Origin: JAICLL01 sp035252155
GTDB taxonomy: Bacteria > Planctomycetota > Planctomycetia > Pirellulales > JAICIG01
DNA: 17,580 nt
Assembly: GCA_035252155.1 (NCBI GenBank)
Contig: DATFDL010000154.1
Coordinates: forward strand, 1-17,580
Direction: 5' to 3'
Part shown: in pieces, positions 8,858 to 15,160 of the stretch
How the letters are laid out: every line of letters starts with the position of its first letter
Numbering within the stretch: the first letter of the stretch is position 1
The notes under the pieces: generated by a model
Database searches by the model: none
What the model saw: the letters and a program-made list of their open reading frames with translations, nothing else
Told to the model about the DNA's origin: nothing
Made by a program: the position numbers and the translations under genes

Positions 8858-8876
8858 CCCGGCCCTTGTGGCCGGG
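8858..8876. repeat. CCCGGCC hairpin with 5-base loop
   Basis: CCCGGCC at 8858-8864 and GGCCGGG at 8870-8876 form a perfect 7-bp stem around CTTGT. A second inverted repeat, GTGCCGC/GCGGCAC, lies immediately to the left at 8822-8848. No T-tract follows on either strand, so an intrinsic terminator is not supported. The pair looks like part of a repeat cluster downstream of yidD. Confidence 0.6.
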
Positions 8877-8898
8877 TGAAGCGTTGATAGACGCAGGC

Positions 8899-8929
8899 GA
8901 TAGGGAGGGCGGAGCGAAGCGAGTCCACC
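8899..8929. repeat. GATAGGG-type palindromic repeat
   Basis: On the plus strand TAGGGAGGGCGGA at 8901-8913 is followed by GCGAAGCGAGTCCACC. The layout matches the repeat at 8970-9001 read on the minus strand: TAGGG, a GGxGGA-type arm, a GCGAAGCG core, then a GTCCACC arm. It appears to be a diverged member of the same family. Confidence 0.5.
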
Positions 8930-8968
8930 GTCGCAGATAGTGCGGCGCGGAAGGGAACCTTGGCCCAA

Positions 8969-9001
8969 TGGTGGGACTCGTTTCACTCGTCCCACCCTAC
9001 G
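8969..9001. repeat. GTAGGG-type palindromic repeat, copy A
   Basis: GGTGGGAC at 8970-8977 and GTCCCACC at 8989-8996 form a perfect 8-bp stem around an 11-base loop, and CTACG follows. On the minus strand the element begins CGTAGGGTGGGACGAG. A second copy occurs at 13831-13860, sharing GGGACGA, TGAAACGAGTCCCA and the trailing CAT-GGG bases, so this is a dispersed repeat rather than a local terminator. Confidence 0.7.
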
Positions 9002-9014
9002 CTCTCGACGATTA

Positions 9015-9254
9015 TTACGGCGGATCTTCACCGCCGGGATGAAAGGGATGGCAGCGGCAGATGCGCCCGATGCCGCGCCAGGCGCCGCGTATCGCTCCGT
9101 ACTTCTCGACCGCGCCGATAAAATAGTTGCTGCAGGTCGGCGTGAAACGGCACTGCCGCCCGACGATCGGGCTGAGCGTCCATTGATAAATTCGCACCAG
9201 CCCGATTAAGGTCCGGCCGGGGGCGCGGAACAGGATTGTGCGGAAGCGATTCAT
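9015..9254 (-). CDS. yidD: Membrane protein insertion efficiency factor YidD
   Basis: This 79-residue protein belongs to the YidD family, small membrane-associated proteins that assist YidC-dependent insertion of inner-membrane proteins. The family pattern is clear: LIRIYQ-like LVRIYQWTLSPI (residues 19-30), then CRFTPTCSNYF (35-45), YGAIRGAWRGIGRICRCHP (52-70) and the C-terminal HPGGEDP. The conserved Cys residues are all present. The length fits the family (70-90 residues). The ATG at 9254 is chosen because homology begins there. An upstream extension in this frame runs through rnpA and is not coding. The start overlaps the rnpA stop by four bases (ATGA), giving a coupled pair. In many bacteria yidC would come next, but here it is absent and the repeat-rich stretch before the RHS gene follows. 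Confidence 0.95.
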   Translation of the reverse strand: MNRFRTILFRAPGRTLIGLVRIYQWTLSPIVGRQCRFTPTCSNYFIGAVEKYGAIRGAWRGIGRICRCHPFHPGGEDPP

Positions 9255-9658
9255 GGCCGTGCGCGCCTCAAGCGATCGGCCACACGCCGAGACAAGCTCA
9301 CAAGCGACTCGGCGACGGCGCGCAGGTCGGGCTTGCCCGCCGGCCGCGGCGCTACGATCAGATCGATGCCCGAGGGCAACTCGGCGCGGTTCAAGCGAAA
9401 GGCCTCGCGCAGCAGCCGCTTCCAGCGATTGCGGAGCACGGCGCCGCCCACTTTGCGCGAGACCGACAGGCCCAGCCGCGGATGCTCCAGGCCGTTCTCG
9501 CAACCGTAGACGATCAACAGCTCGTCGGAGACCGAGCGCCGCCGCCGATAGACGCGGTCGAAATCGGCCCGCCGCCGCAGCCGGTGCTCGCGCCGGAATC
9601 GCTGGTCGGCCTCACTGGCCGGTTTCGTCGATTCGTCCAGTTTCGTGAGGCGGGCCAT
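9251..9658 (-). CDS. rnpA: Ribonuclease P protein component
   Basis: This 135-residue protein is the protein subunit of RNase P, which binds the catalytic RNA and helps remove tRNA 5' leaders. The family core starts at RFRREHRLRRRADFDRVY (residues 20-37), continues with HPRLGLSVSRKVGGAV (59-74), and includes the RNR signature LRNRWKRLLREAFR (75-88) that contacts the RNA. The protein is strongly basic, and its length is slightly above the usual 110-125 because of an N-terminal extension of about 18 residues. The ATG at 9658 is the only ATG start in the frame, and it makes the gene overlap the upstream membrane-protein gene by 47 bases. A later non-ATG start cannot be excluded. rpmH, which normally precedes rnpA, is not found on either strand nearby. 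Confidence 0.95.
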   Translation of the reverse strand: MARLTKLDESTKPASEADQRFRREHRLRRRADFDRVYRRRRSVSDELLIVYGCENGLEHPRLGLSVSRKVGGAVLRNRWKRLLREAFRLNRAELPSGIDLIVAPRPAGKPDLRAVAESLVSLSRRVADRLRRARP

Positions 9659-9887
9659 CGGGATTGCGCGGGACCGTATCGGGTGGTGGATTAGGCGGCT
9701 CGGGGGGCCGCGCCCGCCAGGAGGGATTGATCATGCGGCTTTTCGAGCGGCCCTGGCGTGCCATGCGCCGCGCCGCCCATCCCCACAATATTACCACGAT
9801 CACCAGTCCGATGCCCAACACCACCAAGGCCAGCAAGGCCATCAGCAGCTTGGCTCGAACCTCAACTGGAATCGCTGTTTGGTTCAT
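9612..9887 (-). CDS. Small single-pass membrane protein upstream of rnpA
   Basis: This 91-residue protein has no recognised family. One hydrophobic segment (about residues 14-35, LLMALLALVVLGIGLVIVVILW) is followed by basic residues (RRMARQGRSK), which predicts the long tail in the cytoplasm. The tail is Pro/Glu-rich (PPEPPNPPPD) and probably disordered. The ATG at 9887 is chosen, although there is no clear ribosome binding site. A TTG at 9956 in the same frame would add a second hydrophobic stretch. Its 3' end overlaps rnpA by 47 bases in a different frame, so the genes are probably cotranscribed. The conserved arrangement supports a real gene more than the sequence itself does. Confidence 0.6.
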   Translation of the reverse strand: MNQTAIPVEVRAKLLMALLALVVLGIGLVIVVILWGWAARRMARQGRSKSRMINPSWRARPPEPPNPPPDTVPRNPDGPPHETGRIDETGQ

Positions 9888-10016
9888 GGGCACTGACTTG
9901 GGCGCGGATAGGCAAGGAATCAAACAGAGCAGAATGTATCGCAGCAAGACCGTCAAGAATCTTGGTGGCTTGTGGGCGGCGGCCCGTGTCGCGACAATCC
10001 TTTCGCAAGAGGTCGC

Positions 10017-10044
10017 GGAACGCCACGGAGGGCGTTCCCTACAG
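10017..10044. repeat. GTAGGG-type palindromic repeat in the murJ leader
   Basis: GGAACGCC at 10017-10024 and GGCGTTCC at 10031-10038 form a perfect 8-bp stem around ACGGAG, and CTACAG follows. Read on the minus strand it begins CTGTAGGGAACGCC, the same layout (GTAGGG then a palindrome) as elements at 8969-9001 and 12469-12543. It sits about 37 bases before the murJ start, in the divergent region between murJ and the rnpA operon. It could shape the leader of murJ. Confidence 0.65.
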
Positions 10045-10074
10045 ACACTTTAGGAGATTGCCTTCAGCCCAACC

Positions 10075-11712
10075 ATGACTGACGACCGCACCCGCCATGC
10101 CCAGCTCTTTAGCGGCCTGCGCGTGACCACGCTGGGCACGCTGGCCAGCCGCATTTTGGGACTGGTGCGCGACATGGCCACGGCGGCCATGCTGGGGCTA
10201 TCGGGCGACGGCGTCATGGACGCCTTTGTGGTCGCCTTTCGGATCCCGAATTTTTTTCGCCGGCTGTTTGGCGAAGGCGCTCTGACCGCCAGCTATCTGC
10301 CGGTGCTCGCCTCGCGGCTGGAAGAAGACCGCGCCGCCGGCTGGCAGTTGGCCAGCGTGGTGCTGGTCTGGCTGAGCGTGCTGTTGGCCCTGGTGGTCGT
10401 GCTGGCCGAAGCGGTTTGCCTGGCGCTGTGGTGGATCTATGCCGATCGTGCCGAGATGCGGCTGCTGCTGGGCCTTTCGGCGGTCATGTTGCCGTATCTA
10501 TTTTTTATCTGTCTGGCGGCGCAATTGGCCGGCACTCTGCACGCCCTGGCGCATTTCAGTACGCCGGCCCTGGCCCCGACGCTGCTGAATATCTGCTGGC
10601 TGGTGGCCATCTGGTTCGTCGCGCCGCGGCTGACCAGCGATAAGCAATCGCAAGCCTATATTCTGGCGGCGTCGGTGCTGGTGGCCGGCGTGTTGCAATT
10701 GGCCTCGCAGTTGCCGATTCTGTGGTCGCTGGGTTTTCGTTTTGATTACGACTGGCCGGCCAGCCGGGCGGCGGTGCGGCAGGTAGTGACGGCGCTGGTT
10801 CCGATGGTGCTGGGCCTGACCGTGACGCAAATCAACACGCTCATCGACAGCTTGCTGGCCTGGAGCCTGGCGGGCGGCGCAGACTCGACCGAACCGATCG
10901 CCTGGCTCGGCGGCGCCGTCAATTACCCGTTGCGGCAAGGCGCGGCCGCGGCGATTTATTATGGCGAGCGACTGTACCAATTCCCTTTGGGCATGCTGGG
11001 CATGACGGTGGCCACCGTGATCTTTCCATTGCTGAGCCGCCACGCCGCCCGCGGGGAGCACCGGCACCTGGCCGAAGACCTGACCTTGGGCCTGCGGCTG
11101 GTGCTGTTTTTGGGCGTGCCGGCCGGCGCGGGGCTGGTGCTGCTCAGCGATCCGCTGGCCCGCCTGCTGTTCGAGCACGGCGAGTTCACCGCGGCCGATG
11201 CCGCGCGGGTGGCGCGGATGATCGCGTGTTATGGACTTGGGGTCTGGGCGTTTTGCGCCTCGCCCGTGCTGGTGCGCGGTTACTATGCATTAGGAGATCA
11301 GCGAACGCCGCTGCGGGCCGGCGCCATCGCCATGTTGGCAAACGTGGCGCTCAACTTGCTCCTGATCTGGCCGATGGCCGAGGCCGGGCTGGCTTTGGCA
11401 ACTTCGCTGGCGGCAATGCTGCAAATTGTCCTGCTCACCCAGGGGTTCTCGCGGAGTTTTGGCGCGCTCGGCTGGCGCGAGCTGGGCCGCACCGCACTCG
11501 TCACCCTGCTCGCTACCGCGTGCCTGTTGGCCGCCGGTTGGACCGCCACGTGGCTTACACCGAATGAAATCGGCACGGGCGGGCGTTTGGGCCGCGTGGC
11601 CGCGCCGTTGCTCAGCGGATCGCTCGCGTTTGTCATTGCGAGTTGGTTACTGCGGGCGCACGAGCTTCATTTTTTACTCGGCCGCGGCGCGCCCGCGGAG
11701 GCGGGCGATTAG
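10075..11712 (+). CDS. murJ: Lipid II flippase MurJ
   Basis: This 545-residue polytopic inner-membrane protein of the MOP superfamily moves lipid II across the cytoplasmic membrane for peptidoglycan synthesis. The N-terminus shows the family signature SRILGLVRD (residues 25-33), then DAFVVAFRIPNFFRRLFGEG (49-68), with the Arg residues that line the central cavity in characterised MurJ proteins. About 14 hydrophobic helices follow, with NTLIDSLLAW, YYGERLYQFPLGMLG and LVRGYYALGDQRTPL as later landmarks. The length fits the family (500-550). The only upstream AGGAG (10052-10056) is 18 bases away, further than usual, but no better in-frame start exists. bioD follows after 17 bases on the same strand, so the two are probably cotranscribed. 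Confidence 0.96.
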   Translation: MTDDRTRHAQLFSGLRVTTLGTLASRILGLVRDMATAAMLGLSGDGVMDAFVVAFRIPNFFRRLFGEGALTASYLPVLASRLEEDRAAGWQLASVVLVWLSVLLALVVVLAEAVCLALWWIYADRAEMRLLLGLSAVMLPYLFFICLAAQLAGTLHALAHFSTPALAPTLLNICWLVAIWFVAPRLTSDKQSQAYILAASVLVAGVLQLASQLPILWSLGFRFDYDWPASRAAVRQVVTALVPMVLGLTVTQINTLIDSLLAWSLAGGADSTEPIAWLGGAVNYPLRQGAAAAIYYGERLYQFPLGMLGMTVATVIFPLLSRHAARGEHRHLAEDLTLGLRLVLFLGVPAGAGLVLLSDPLARLLFEHGEFTAADAARVARMIACYGLGVWAFCASPVLVRGYYALGDQRTPLRAGAIAMLANVALNLLLIWPMAEAGLALATSLAAMLQIVLLTQGFSRSFGALGWRELGRTALVTLLATACLLAAGWTATWLTPNEIGTGGRLGRVAAPLLSGSLAFVIASWLLRAHELHFLLGRGAPAEAGD

Positions 11713-11729
11713 ATCATAAAGGCGAGGTT

Positions 11730-12425
11730 GTGAAAACGCGATCGAAACGATGTCGTGGATTATTTGTCACCGGCACGGGCACCGGTGTGGGCAAAACCTA
11801 TGTTACCGGGCTCATCGCTCGAGAATTGGCCGCGGCCGGCCGGCGCGTGGGCGTTTATAAGCCGGTGGCCAGCGGCTGCCGTGGCGATGACGGCCGCTTG
11901 GTGTGCGACGACGCCGCAAGCCTCTGGCGGGCCGCCGGTCGGCCGGGCGAACTGGAGCGGGTCTGCCCGCAATGCTTTGCCGAGCCGATAGCGCCTCACC
12001 TGGCCGCACGCGCCGAGCAAAAATCGGTCGATGCCGATTTGCTGCGAGAGGGACTCAATTTTTGGACCGAAAAGAGCGACATTGTGCTGATCGAAGGCGC
12101 GGGCGGATTGATGTCGCCGGTGACCGACGACGAATACGTGGCCGACCTGGCGTTCGACTTTGGGTTTCCGCTCGTCGTCGTCACGCCCAACGTCTTGGGA
12201 ACGATTCATCAAACGTTGACCACCTTGATCGCTGCGGCCACGTTTCGCGAAGGTTTGGCGGTGGCGGGCGTCGTGCTCAACCATCCGACTCCCGATTGCG
12301 ACGCCAGCAGGGACACGAACCACGATGAGCTGGTGCGGCGTTGCGTGCCGCCGGTGCTGGGAACCGTCGCCTGGCAAGCAGGCCGGATTGAGCCCGCGGT
12401 GGATTGGTGGGAGCTTGCCCTGTGA
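11730..12425 (+). CDS. bioD: Dethiobiotin synthetase
   Basis: This 231-residue cytoplasmic enzyme uses ATP and CO2 to close the ureido ring of 7,8-diaminopelargonate, the penultimate step of biotin synthesis. The P-loop GTGTGVGKT (residues 15-23), the substrate loop YKPVASG (43-49), CFAEPIAPH (82-90) and EGAGGLMSPV (122-131) all match the BioD family. The common GTDT form of the P-loop is GTGT here, a change of one residue. The start is a GTG at 11730, with AAAGG seven bases upstream. It gives the family length, whereas an ATG at 11643 would add 29 Arg-rich residues overlapping murJ. No other biotin gene is in the window, so the pathway must be completed elsewhere. Confidence 0.94.
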   Translation: MKTRSKRCRGLFVTGTGTGVGKTYVTGLIARELAAAGRRVGVYKPVASGCRGDDGRLVCDDAASLWRAAGRPGELERVCPQCFAEPIAPHLAARAEQKSVDADLLREGLNFWTEKSDIVLIEGAGGLMSPVTDDEYVADLAFDFGFPLVVVTPNVLGTIHQTLTTLIAAATFREGLAVAGVVLNHPTPDCDASRDTNHDELVRRCVPPVLGTVAWQAGRIEPAVDWWELAL

Positions 12426-12468
12426 TCGGTTTTGACGGATCGAGTGGGTACTCGCGAGGCTGCGCCAT

Positions 12469-12543
12469 CCGTAGGGCGACCTTCCTAGGTCGCCCATTCA
12501 ACCCCGAGGGTTGTGCGGACGACCTAGGAAGGTCATCCTACGG
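12469..12543. repeat. 75-base nested inverted repeat between convergent genes
   Basis: A 24-base arm at 12469-12492 (beginning CCGTAGGGCGACC) is repeated inverted at 12520-12543 with two mismatches. In the centre CAACCC-CGA-GGGTTG (12499-12513) forms its own 6-bp hairpin. Within the left arm CGACCT-TCCT-AGGTCG (12477-12492) is another. It lies between the stops of bioD and the glycosyltransferase, so it could stop transcription from both sides. No T-tract is present, and the layout is closer to a REP- or MITE-like element. Confidence 0.8.
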
Positions 12544-12562
12544 CGCGTCGCTGGTCTCAGGA

Positions 12563-13744
12563 TCACGCCGCGCGCCGTACGGGCGCCCCTCTCATGCCTG
12601 CGACTTGCTCCAGATAATGGAGCAGCGACTCTTCATAACGGCTCGGATGAAACTTTAAGGCCTGGCGCCGGGCAAGCCTGGCCGAGACCTGATGCTCGTG
12701 GCGCTCGAACCAAAGCATCGCCTCGCAAAGCGCTTCGGGCGTTTGGCGGCCGAAGAAGACGCCGGTGCCCAGGCGCCGCTCGTCGGCCGGCAGCACCGTC
12801 TCGGTGGCGCCGCCGCGCTCGTAGGCGATCACCGGAGCGCCGCAGGCCTGCGCCTCGACCGGCACAATGCCAAAATCTTCGTGGCCCGGGAACAACAGCG
12901 CCCGACAACGACGCAGATGATCGCGGATTTCTTCGTCCGAACGCCAGCCCATCAGTTGCGTTGTCGAACGAGCCTGCCGAGCCAAGGAGCGGACCTCGGG
13001 ACCGGCGCCGATCACCACCAGCCGCCGCCGCAGCCGCTGGCATGCCTCGACCGCCACCTGCACCTTCTTATACGGGGCCAAGGCCGAGACCATCAAATAA
13101 AAATCTTCCCGTGGCACATCGCCGGGCGTGTAAAAGTCGGTATCGACTGGTGGATAGATGACAGTGCTTTCCCGCCCGTAACAATCGGCGATTCGTCGGC
13201 GAATCGTCTGGCTGATGGCGACGTAGTGTGTCACACGATCGGCGGTCGCGCGGTCCCAGCGGCGAAGGCCATCGAGTACCCGGCCACGAAGTGCGCCCAC
13301 AACTCGCCGAGGGGTCTCAGCGGCGCGACGACGCGCACTCGACGAAGACGATGGCTCGTCGCCGAAATAATCGCCACGCAATTGCCAGGCGTAGCGCATC
13401 GGCGTGAAGCAATAGCAGACGTGCGGCACCCCCGGCGGAGGACGAACGCTTTTGGCCACGGCGTGGCTGAAGCTCAGCACCAAGTCGACGCTGGCGTCGA
13501 TTTGAAACGACTCGATGGCACGCGGCATCAGCGGCAGCCAATAGCGATAGTATCGCTCGATGCCCGGAATCCGTTGTAAAAAGCTGGTGGTGATTTGCAT
13601 CCGCTCGATTTCGGGGGCGGTGCGGCCGCGCGCGTGCAAGAGCGTGTAGAGCGGCGCGTCGGAAAAGCGGCGGCAGAAGGGCGCCAAGCATTTTTCGCCG
13701 CCGCGCATGCCGGTCAGCCAGTCGTGGACAAGCGCGATTTTCAA
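12563..13744 (-). CDS. GT4-family glycosyltransferase (mannosyltransferase-like)
   Basis: This 393-residue enzyme is a retaining GT-B glycosyltransferase that would move a sugar from a nucleotide donor to a growing glycan at the cytoplasmic face. The acceptor-side domain starts with KIALVHDWLTGMRGGEK (residues 2-18) and contains CYCFTPMRYAW (110-120). The donor-side domain has APYKKVQVAVEA (223-234), VVIGAGPE (243-250) and the E-x7-E motif HEDFGIVPVEAQACGAPVIAY (E289, E297). The pattern is closest to the WbaZ-like O-antigen mannosyltransferases, but the donor sugar is not readable. An Arg/Ser-rich insert lies at about 130-150. The start is a TTG at 13744: the first ATG in frame would remove the first beta strand. 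A weak GGCGG lies about seven bases upstream. It converges on bioD, and no other glycan genes are adjacent. Confidence 0.9.
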   Translation of the reverse strand: MKIALVHDWLTGMRGGEKCLAPFCRRFSDAPLYTLLHARGRTAPEIERMQITTSFLQRIPGIERYYRYWLPLMPRAIESFQIDASVDLVLSFSHAVAKSVRPPPGVPHVCYCFTPMRYAWQLRGDYFGDEPSSSSSARRRAAETPRRVVGALRGRVLDGLRRWDRATADRVTHYVAISQTIRRRIADCYGRESTVIYPPVDTDFYTPGDVPREDFYLMVSALAPYKKVQVAVEACQRLRRRLVVIGAGPEVRSLARQARSTTQLMGWRSDEEIRDHLRRCRALLFPGHEDFGIVPVEAQACGAPVIAYERGGATETVLPADERRLGTGVFFGRQTPEALCEAMLWFERHEHQVSARLARRQALKFHPSRYEESLLHYLEQVAGMRGAPVRRAA

Positions 13745-13830
13745 AGCGGATCCGCCGTACCGAGGGCTGTTCGAAACAGGGCGGGATTCTAGTGAATTGT
13801 CCGTGCGGCAACAACGTCGGCGGGGCCCTC

Positions 13831-13860
13831 TACGTTAGGGGACGAATGAAACGAGTCCCA
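13831..13860. repeat. GTAGGG-type palindromic repeat, copy B
   Basis: TACGTTAGGGGACGAATGAA at 13831-13850, followed by ACGAGTCCCA, matches the minus-strand reading of the element at 8969-9001 over about 30 bases with a few differences. Similarity runs on into the following CAT-GGG bases. It sits between the start of the glycosyltransferase gene and the stop of the DUF2892-like gene. Confidence 0.65.
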
Positions 13861-13897
13861 GCATGGGCTGCCTCTTCAGCCGATTGGTCCCGACCGC

Positions 13898-14359
13898 TTA
13901 ACGGCCGACCGCCTGTAATGTGGAGCGAACCAGCGTATGATCAATTCCCGCCCCGGCCGGCAGATGCTGAAAGTCGCCGCGCAGCGATTTCAAGGCGAAA
14001 CGCTCTTGGTTGATCTCGGCGGCAGTGCGGACCCCCAAGCGGCGGAAAAGCGGCACCGGCGGGCACCAGCCCTGCAGCGCGTGTTGCAACAAGAAGGCGG
14101 CCACCAGGCCCGGCAAGGCAAAAAACTTGCGGTTGACGAGTGCACCGAGGCCCAACCCCACCATCGCCACGCTGGCGGCGTTGGCCTCCAGCACGCGCTC
14201 GAGGTCCCACTCGCGATCCAATTCGGCCAGCCGGCGGTCGATGGCCTCCCGGCCTTCGCGGGCGTAATGGGCTACGTTCGCCTCGGTTTTTTGGCGGATC
14301 GCGGCGTTATAGCGATCGGGCGTGTGACGCGGAACGCGTTCGACGGTACTCGGCAACAT
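13898..14359 (-). CDS. DUF2892-like membrane protein
   Basis: This 153-residue inner-membrane protein has a cytoplasmic N-terminal region (1-60) that is charged and helical (IRQKTEANVAHYAREGREAI). Two short hydrophobic segments follow at about 61-76 and 81-97, separated by NRKFF. This is the paired-helix layout of DUF2892/YgaP-like membrane domains. The C-terminal part has VRTAAEINQERFALKSLRGDF (110-130). The function is unknown. The ATG at 14359 is firm, with AGGAGG eight bases upstream. The leader is unusual: a 9-bp inverted repeat ends at the base before the ATG, and a sigma-54-like element lies just beyond it (described separately). mraZ lies upstream on the same strand, 223 bases away. 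Confidence 0.75.
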   Translation of the reverse strand: MLPSTVERVPRHTPDRYNAAIRQKTEANVAHYAREGREAIDRRLAELDREWDLERVLEANAASVAMVGLGLGALVNRKFFALPGLVAAFLLQHALQGWCPPVPLFRRLGVRTAAEINQERFALKSLRGDFQHLPAGAGIDHTLVRSTLQAVGR

Positions 14360-14389
14360 GGGCAGATCCTCCTGGTCTCTGATCTGCCC
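14360..14389 (-). promoter_or_regulatory. Hairpin abutting the start codon of the DUF2892-like gene
   Basis: GGGCAGATC (14389-14381 on the minus strand) and GATCTGCCC (14368-14360) are a perfect 9-bp inverted repeat with a 12-base loop. The second arm ends at the base before the ATG. The AGGAGG ribosome binding site straddles the loop and the first base of the downstream arm, so folding would occlude initiation. It could instead be a protein operator in DNA. Confidence 0.6.
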
Positions 14390-14398
14390 CCACAAGCG

Positions 14399-14414
14399 GC
14401 ACAAGGCGTGCCAA
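14399..14414 (-). promoter_or_regulatory. Candidate sigma-54 promoter
   Basis: The minus strand reads TTGGCACGCCTTGTGC. This keeps the invariant GG and GC of the sigma-54 consensus (TTGGCACG-N4-TTGC) at the exact spacing, with 11 of 12 fixed positions matching. The predicted start, about 12 bases on, falls near 14388, at the edge of the hairpin before the DUF2892-like gene. The same bases contain a 5-bp inverted repeat (GGCAC/GTGCC), so a repressor site is an alternative. Confidence 0.4.
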
Positions 14415-14582
14415 GCGAGAGGTATAAAAAGCCACGCCCGGCCGAAAGAAAGGAAAGTGGCTTCCATGCCAAGAGGTCCAATCCATGGAGATCGTGCTTT
14501 CCCTTACCGGGTGACATCAGGCGGGAGAAAACAGCTTTCGTCCGCACCGGGCGTGGGCGCTGGAGGCGCAAATGTGATTGTT

Positions 14583-15068
14583 TTAACTCGATAGGCGATC
14601 GAACAAGCGGCGAAACTTGGGCATGCGTCCCTCGAGGTACGTCAGCCAAGCCTTGGTGTTCCAGATTTCGACGCAGACAGCCGCCCCGACGACCATCACC
14701 TCGCTGCCCGCTTCGGCGTGCAAGAACTCGCGAAACCCTTCGGGCACAAGCAATCGACCGCGGGCCGCCAATTGCACCGGGCGATGACGCGAGGAAAGGA
14801 GCCGCCCCAGCATCTGCACCTGGCCTAGCTTGCCATCGAGCTTGCCGGCGCGGATTTTTGCCTCGACGAGCGCCGTCCCCGCATCCAACTTCGTTTGCCA
14901 AGTCGACGCATTCCATAGGCTCAAACATCCCGGCCGCTCTTTAGCAAGGATGCACCCGTGTGCCTCGCTCCCGAGAGCCTCCACCAACTCTGCGGGAATG
15001 GCTAGGCGGTATCGCTCGTCCAGCGTGCGTGGAAACTCACCAAGGATCAACTCAGGCGCGTCGGGCAT
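14583..15068 (-). CDS. mraZ: MraZ-family transcriptional regulator
   Basis: This 161-residue protein has two tandem SpoVT/AbrB-like beta domains typical of MraZ, a ring-forming DNA-binding protein that in E. coli represses the division and cell wall cluster. The first repeat is ILGEFPRTLDERYRLAIPAEL (8-28) and CLSLWNASTWQTKLD (48-62). The second is LAARGRLLVPEGFREFL (100-116) and VMVVGAAVCVEIWNTKAWLTYL (124-145). The usual KGR of the first repeat is replaced by RYR, and the second keeps RGR. The ATG at 15068 is chosen because the family begins close to it, although it has no ribosome binding site. A GTG at 15125 would add 19 residues. The gene is not followed by rsmH or ftsL, so it is outside the usual cluster. 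It is divergent from a ketoacyl synthase gene. Confidence 0.82.
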   Translation of the reverse strand: MPDAPELILGEFPRTLDERYRLAIPAELVEALGSEAHGCILAKERPGCLSLWNASTWQTKLDAGTALVEAKIRAGKLDGKLGQVQMLGRLLSSRHRPVQLAARGRLLVPEGFREFLHAEAGSEVMVVGAAVCVEIWNTKAWLTYLEGRMPKFRRLFDRLSS

Positions 15069-15160
15069 CGGAGGTTTTGGTGTCGTCTGGCGGCATCTCG
15101 TCCAGGCGTCTCCGTTCCCGAACACATCCTATTTTCTTGCTGAATGGGCTATTTTCCCCG

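Larger units (their letters stand above)
8323..9014. other. 692-base gene-free stretch with palindromic repeats
   Basis: The stretch lies between the start of the RHS gene and the stop of yidD. I see no convincing gene in it: the open frames on both strands are Arg/Pro-rich with no recognisable motif. Bases 8323-8800 show nothing beyond what should be the RHS promoter and leader, and no clear -35/-10 pair stands out. Bases 8822-9001 are packed with inverted repeats: GTGCCGC/GCGGCAC at 8822-8848, CCCGGCC/GGCCGGG at 8858-8876, and the GTAGGG-type palindromes described separately. Confidence 0.7.

Noticed and set aside
8534..9031. A 165-codon open frame on the minus strand between yidD and the RHS gene
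   Set aside because: It runs straight through the palindromic repeats, is Arg-rich, has no domain and overlaps the end of yidD. It is best read as non-coding.
9888..10074. A hidden rpmH (L34) gene upstream of rnpA
   Set aside because: No KRTxQPxxRRRxRTHGF-like stretch is encoded on either strand in the region between the small membrane protein and murJ.
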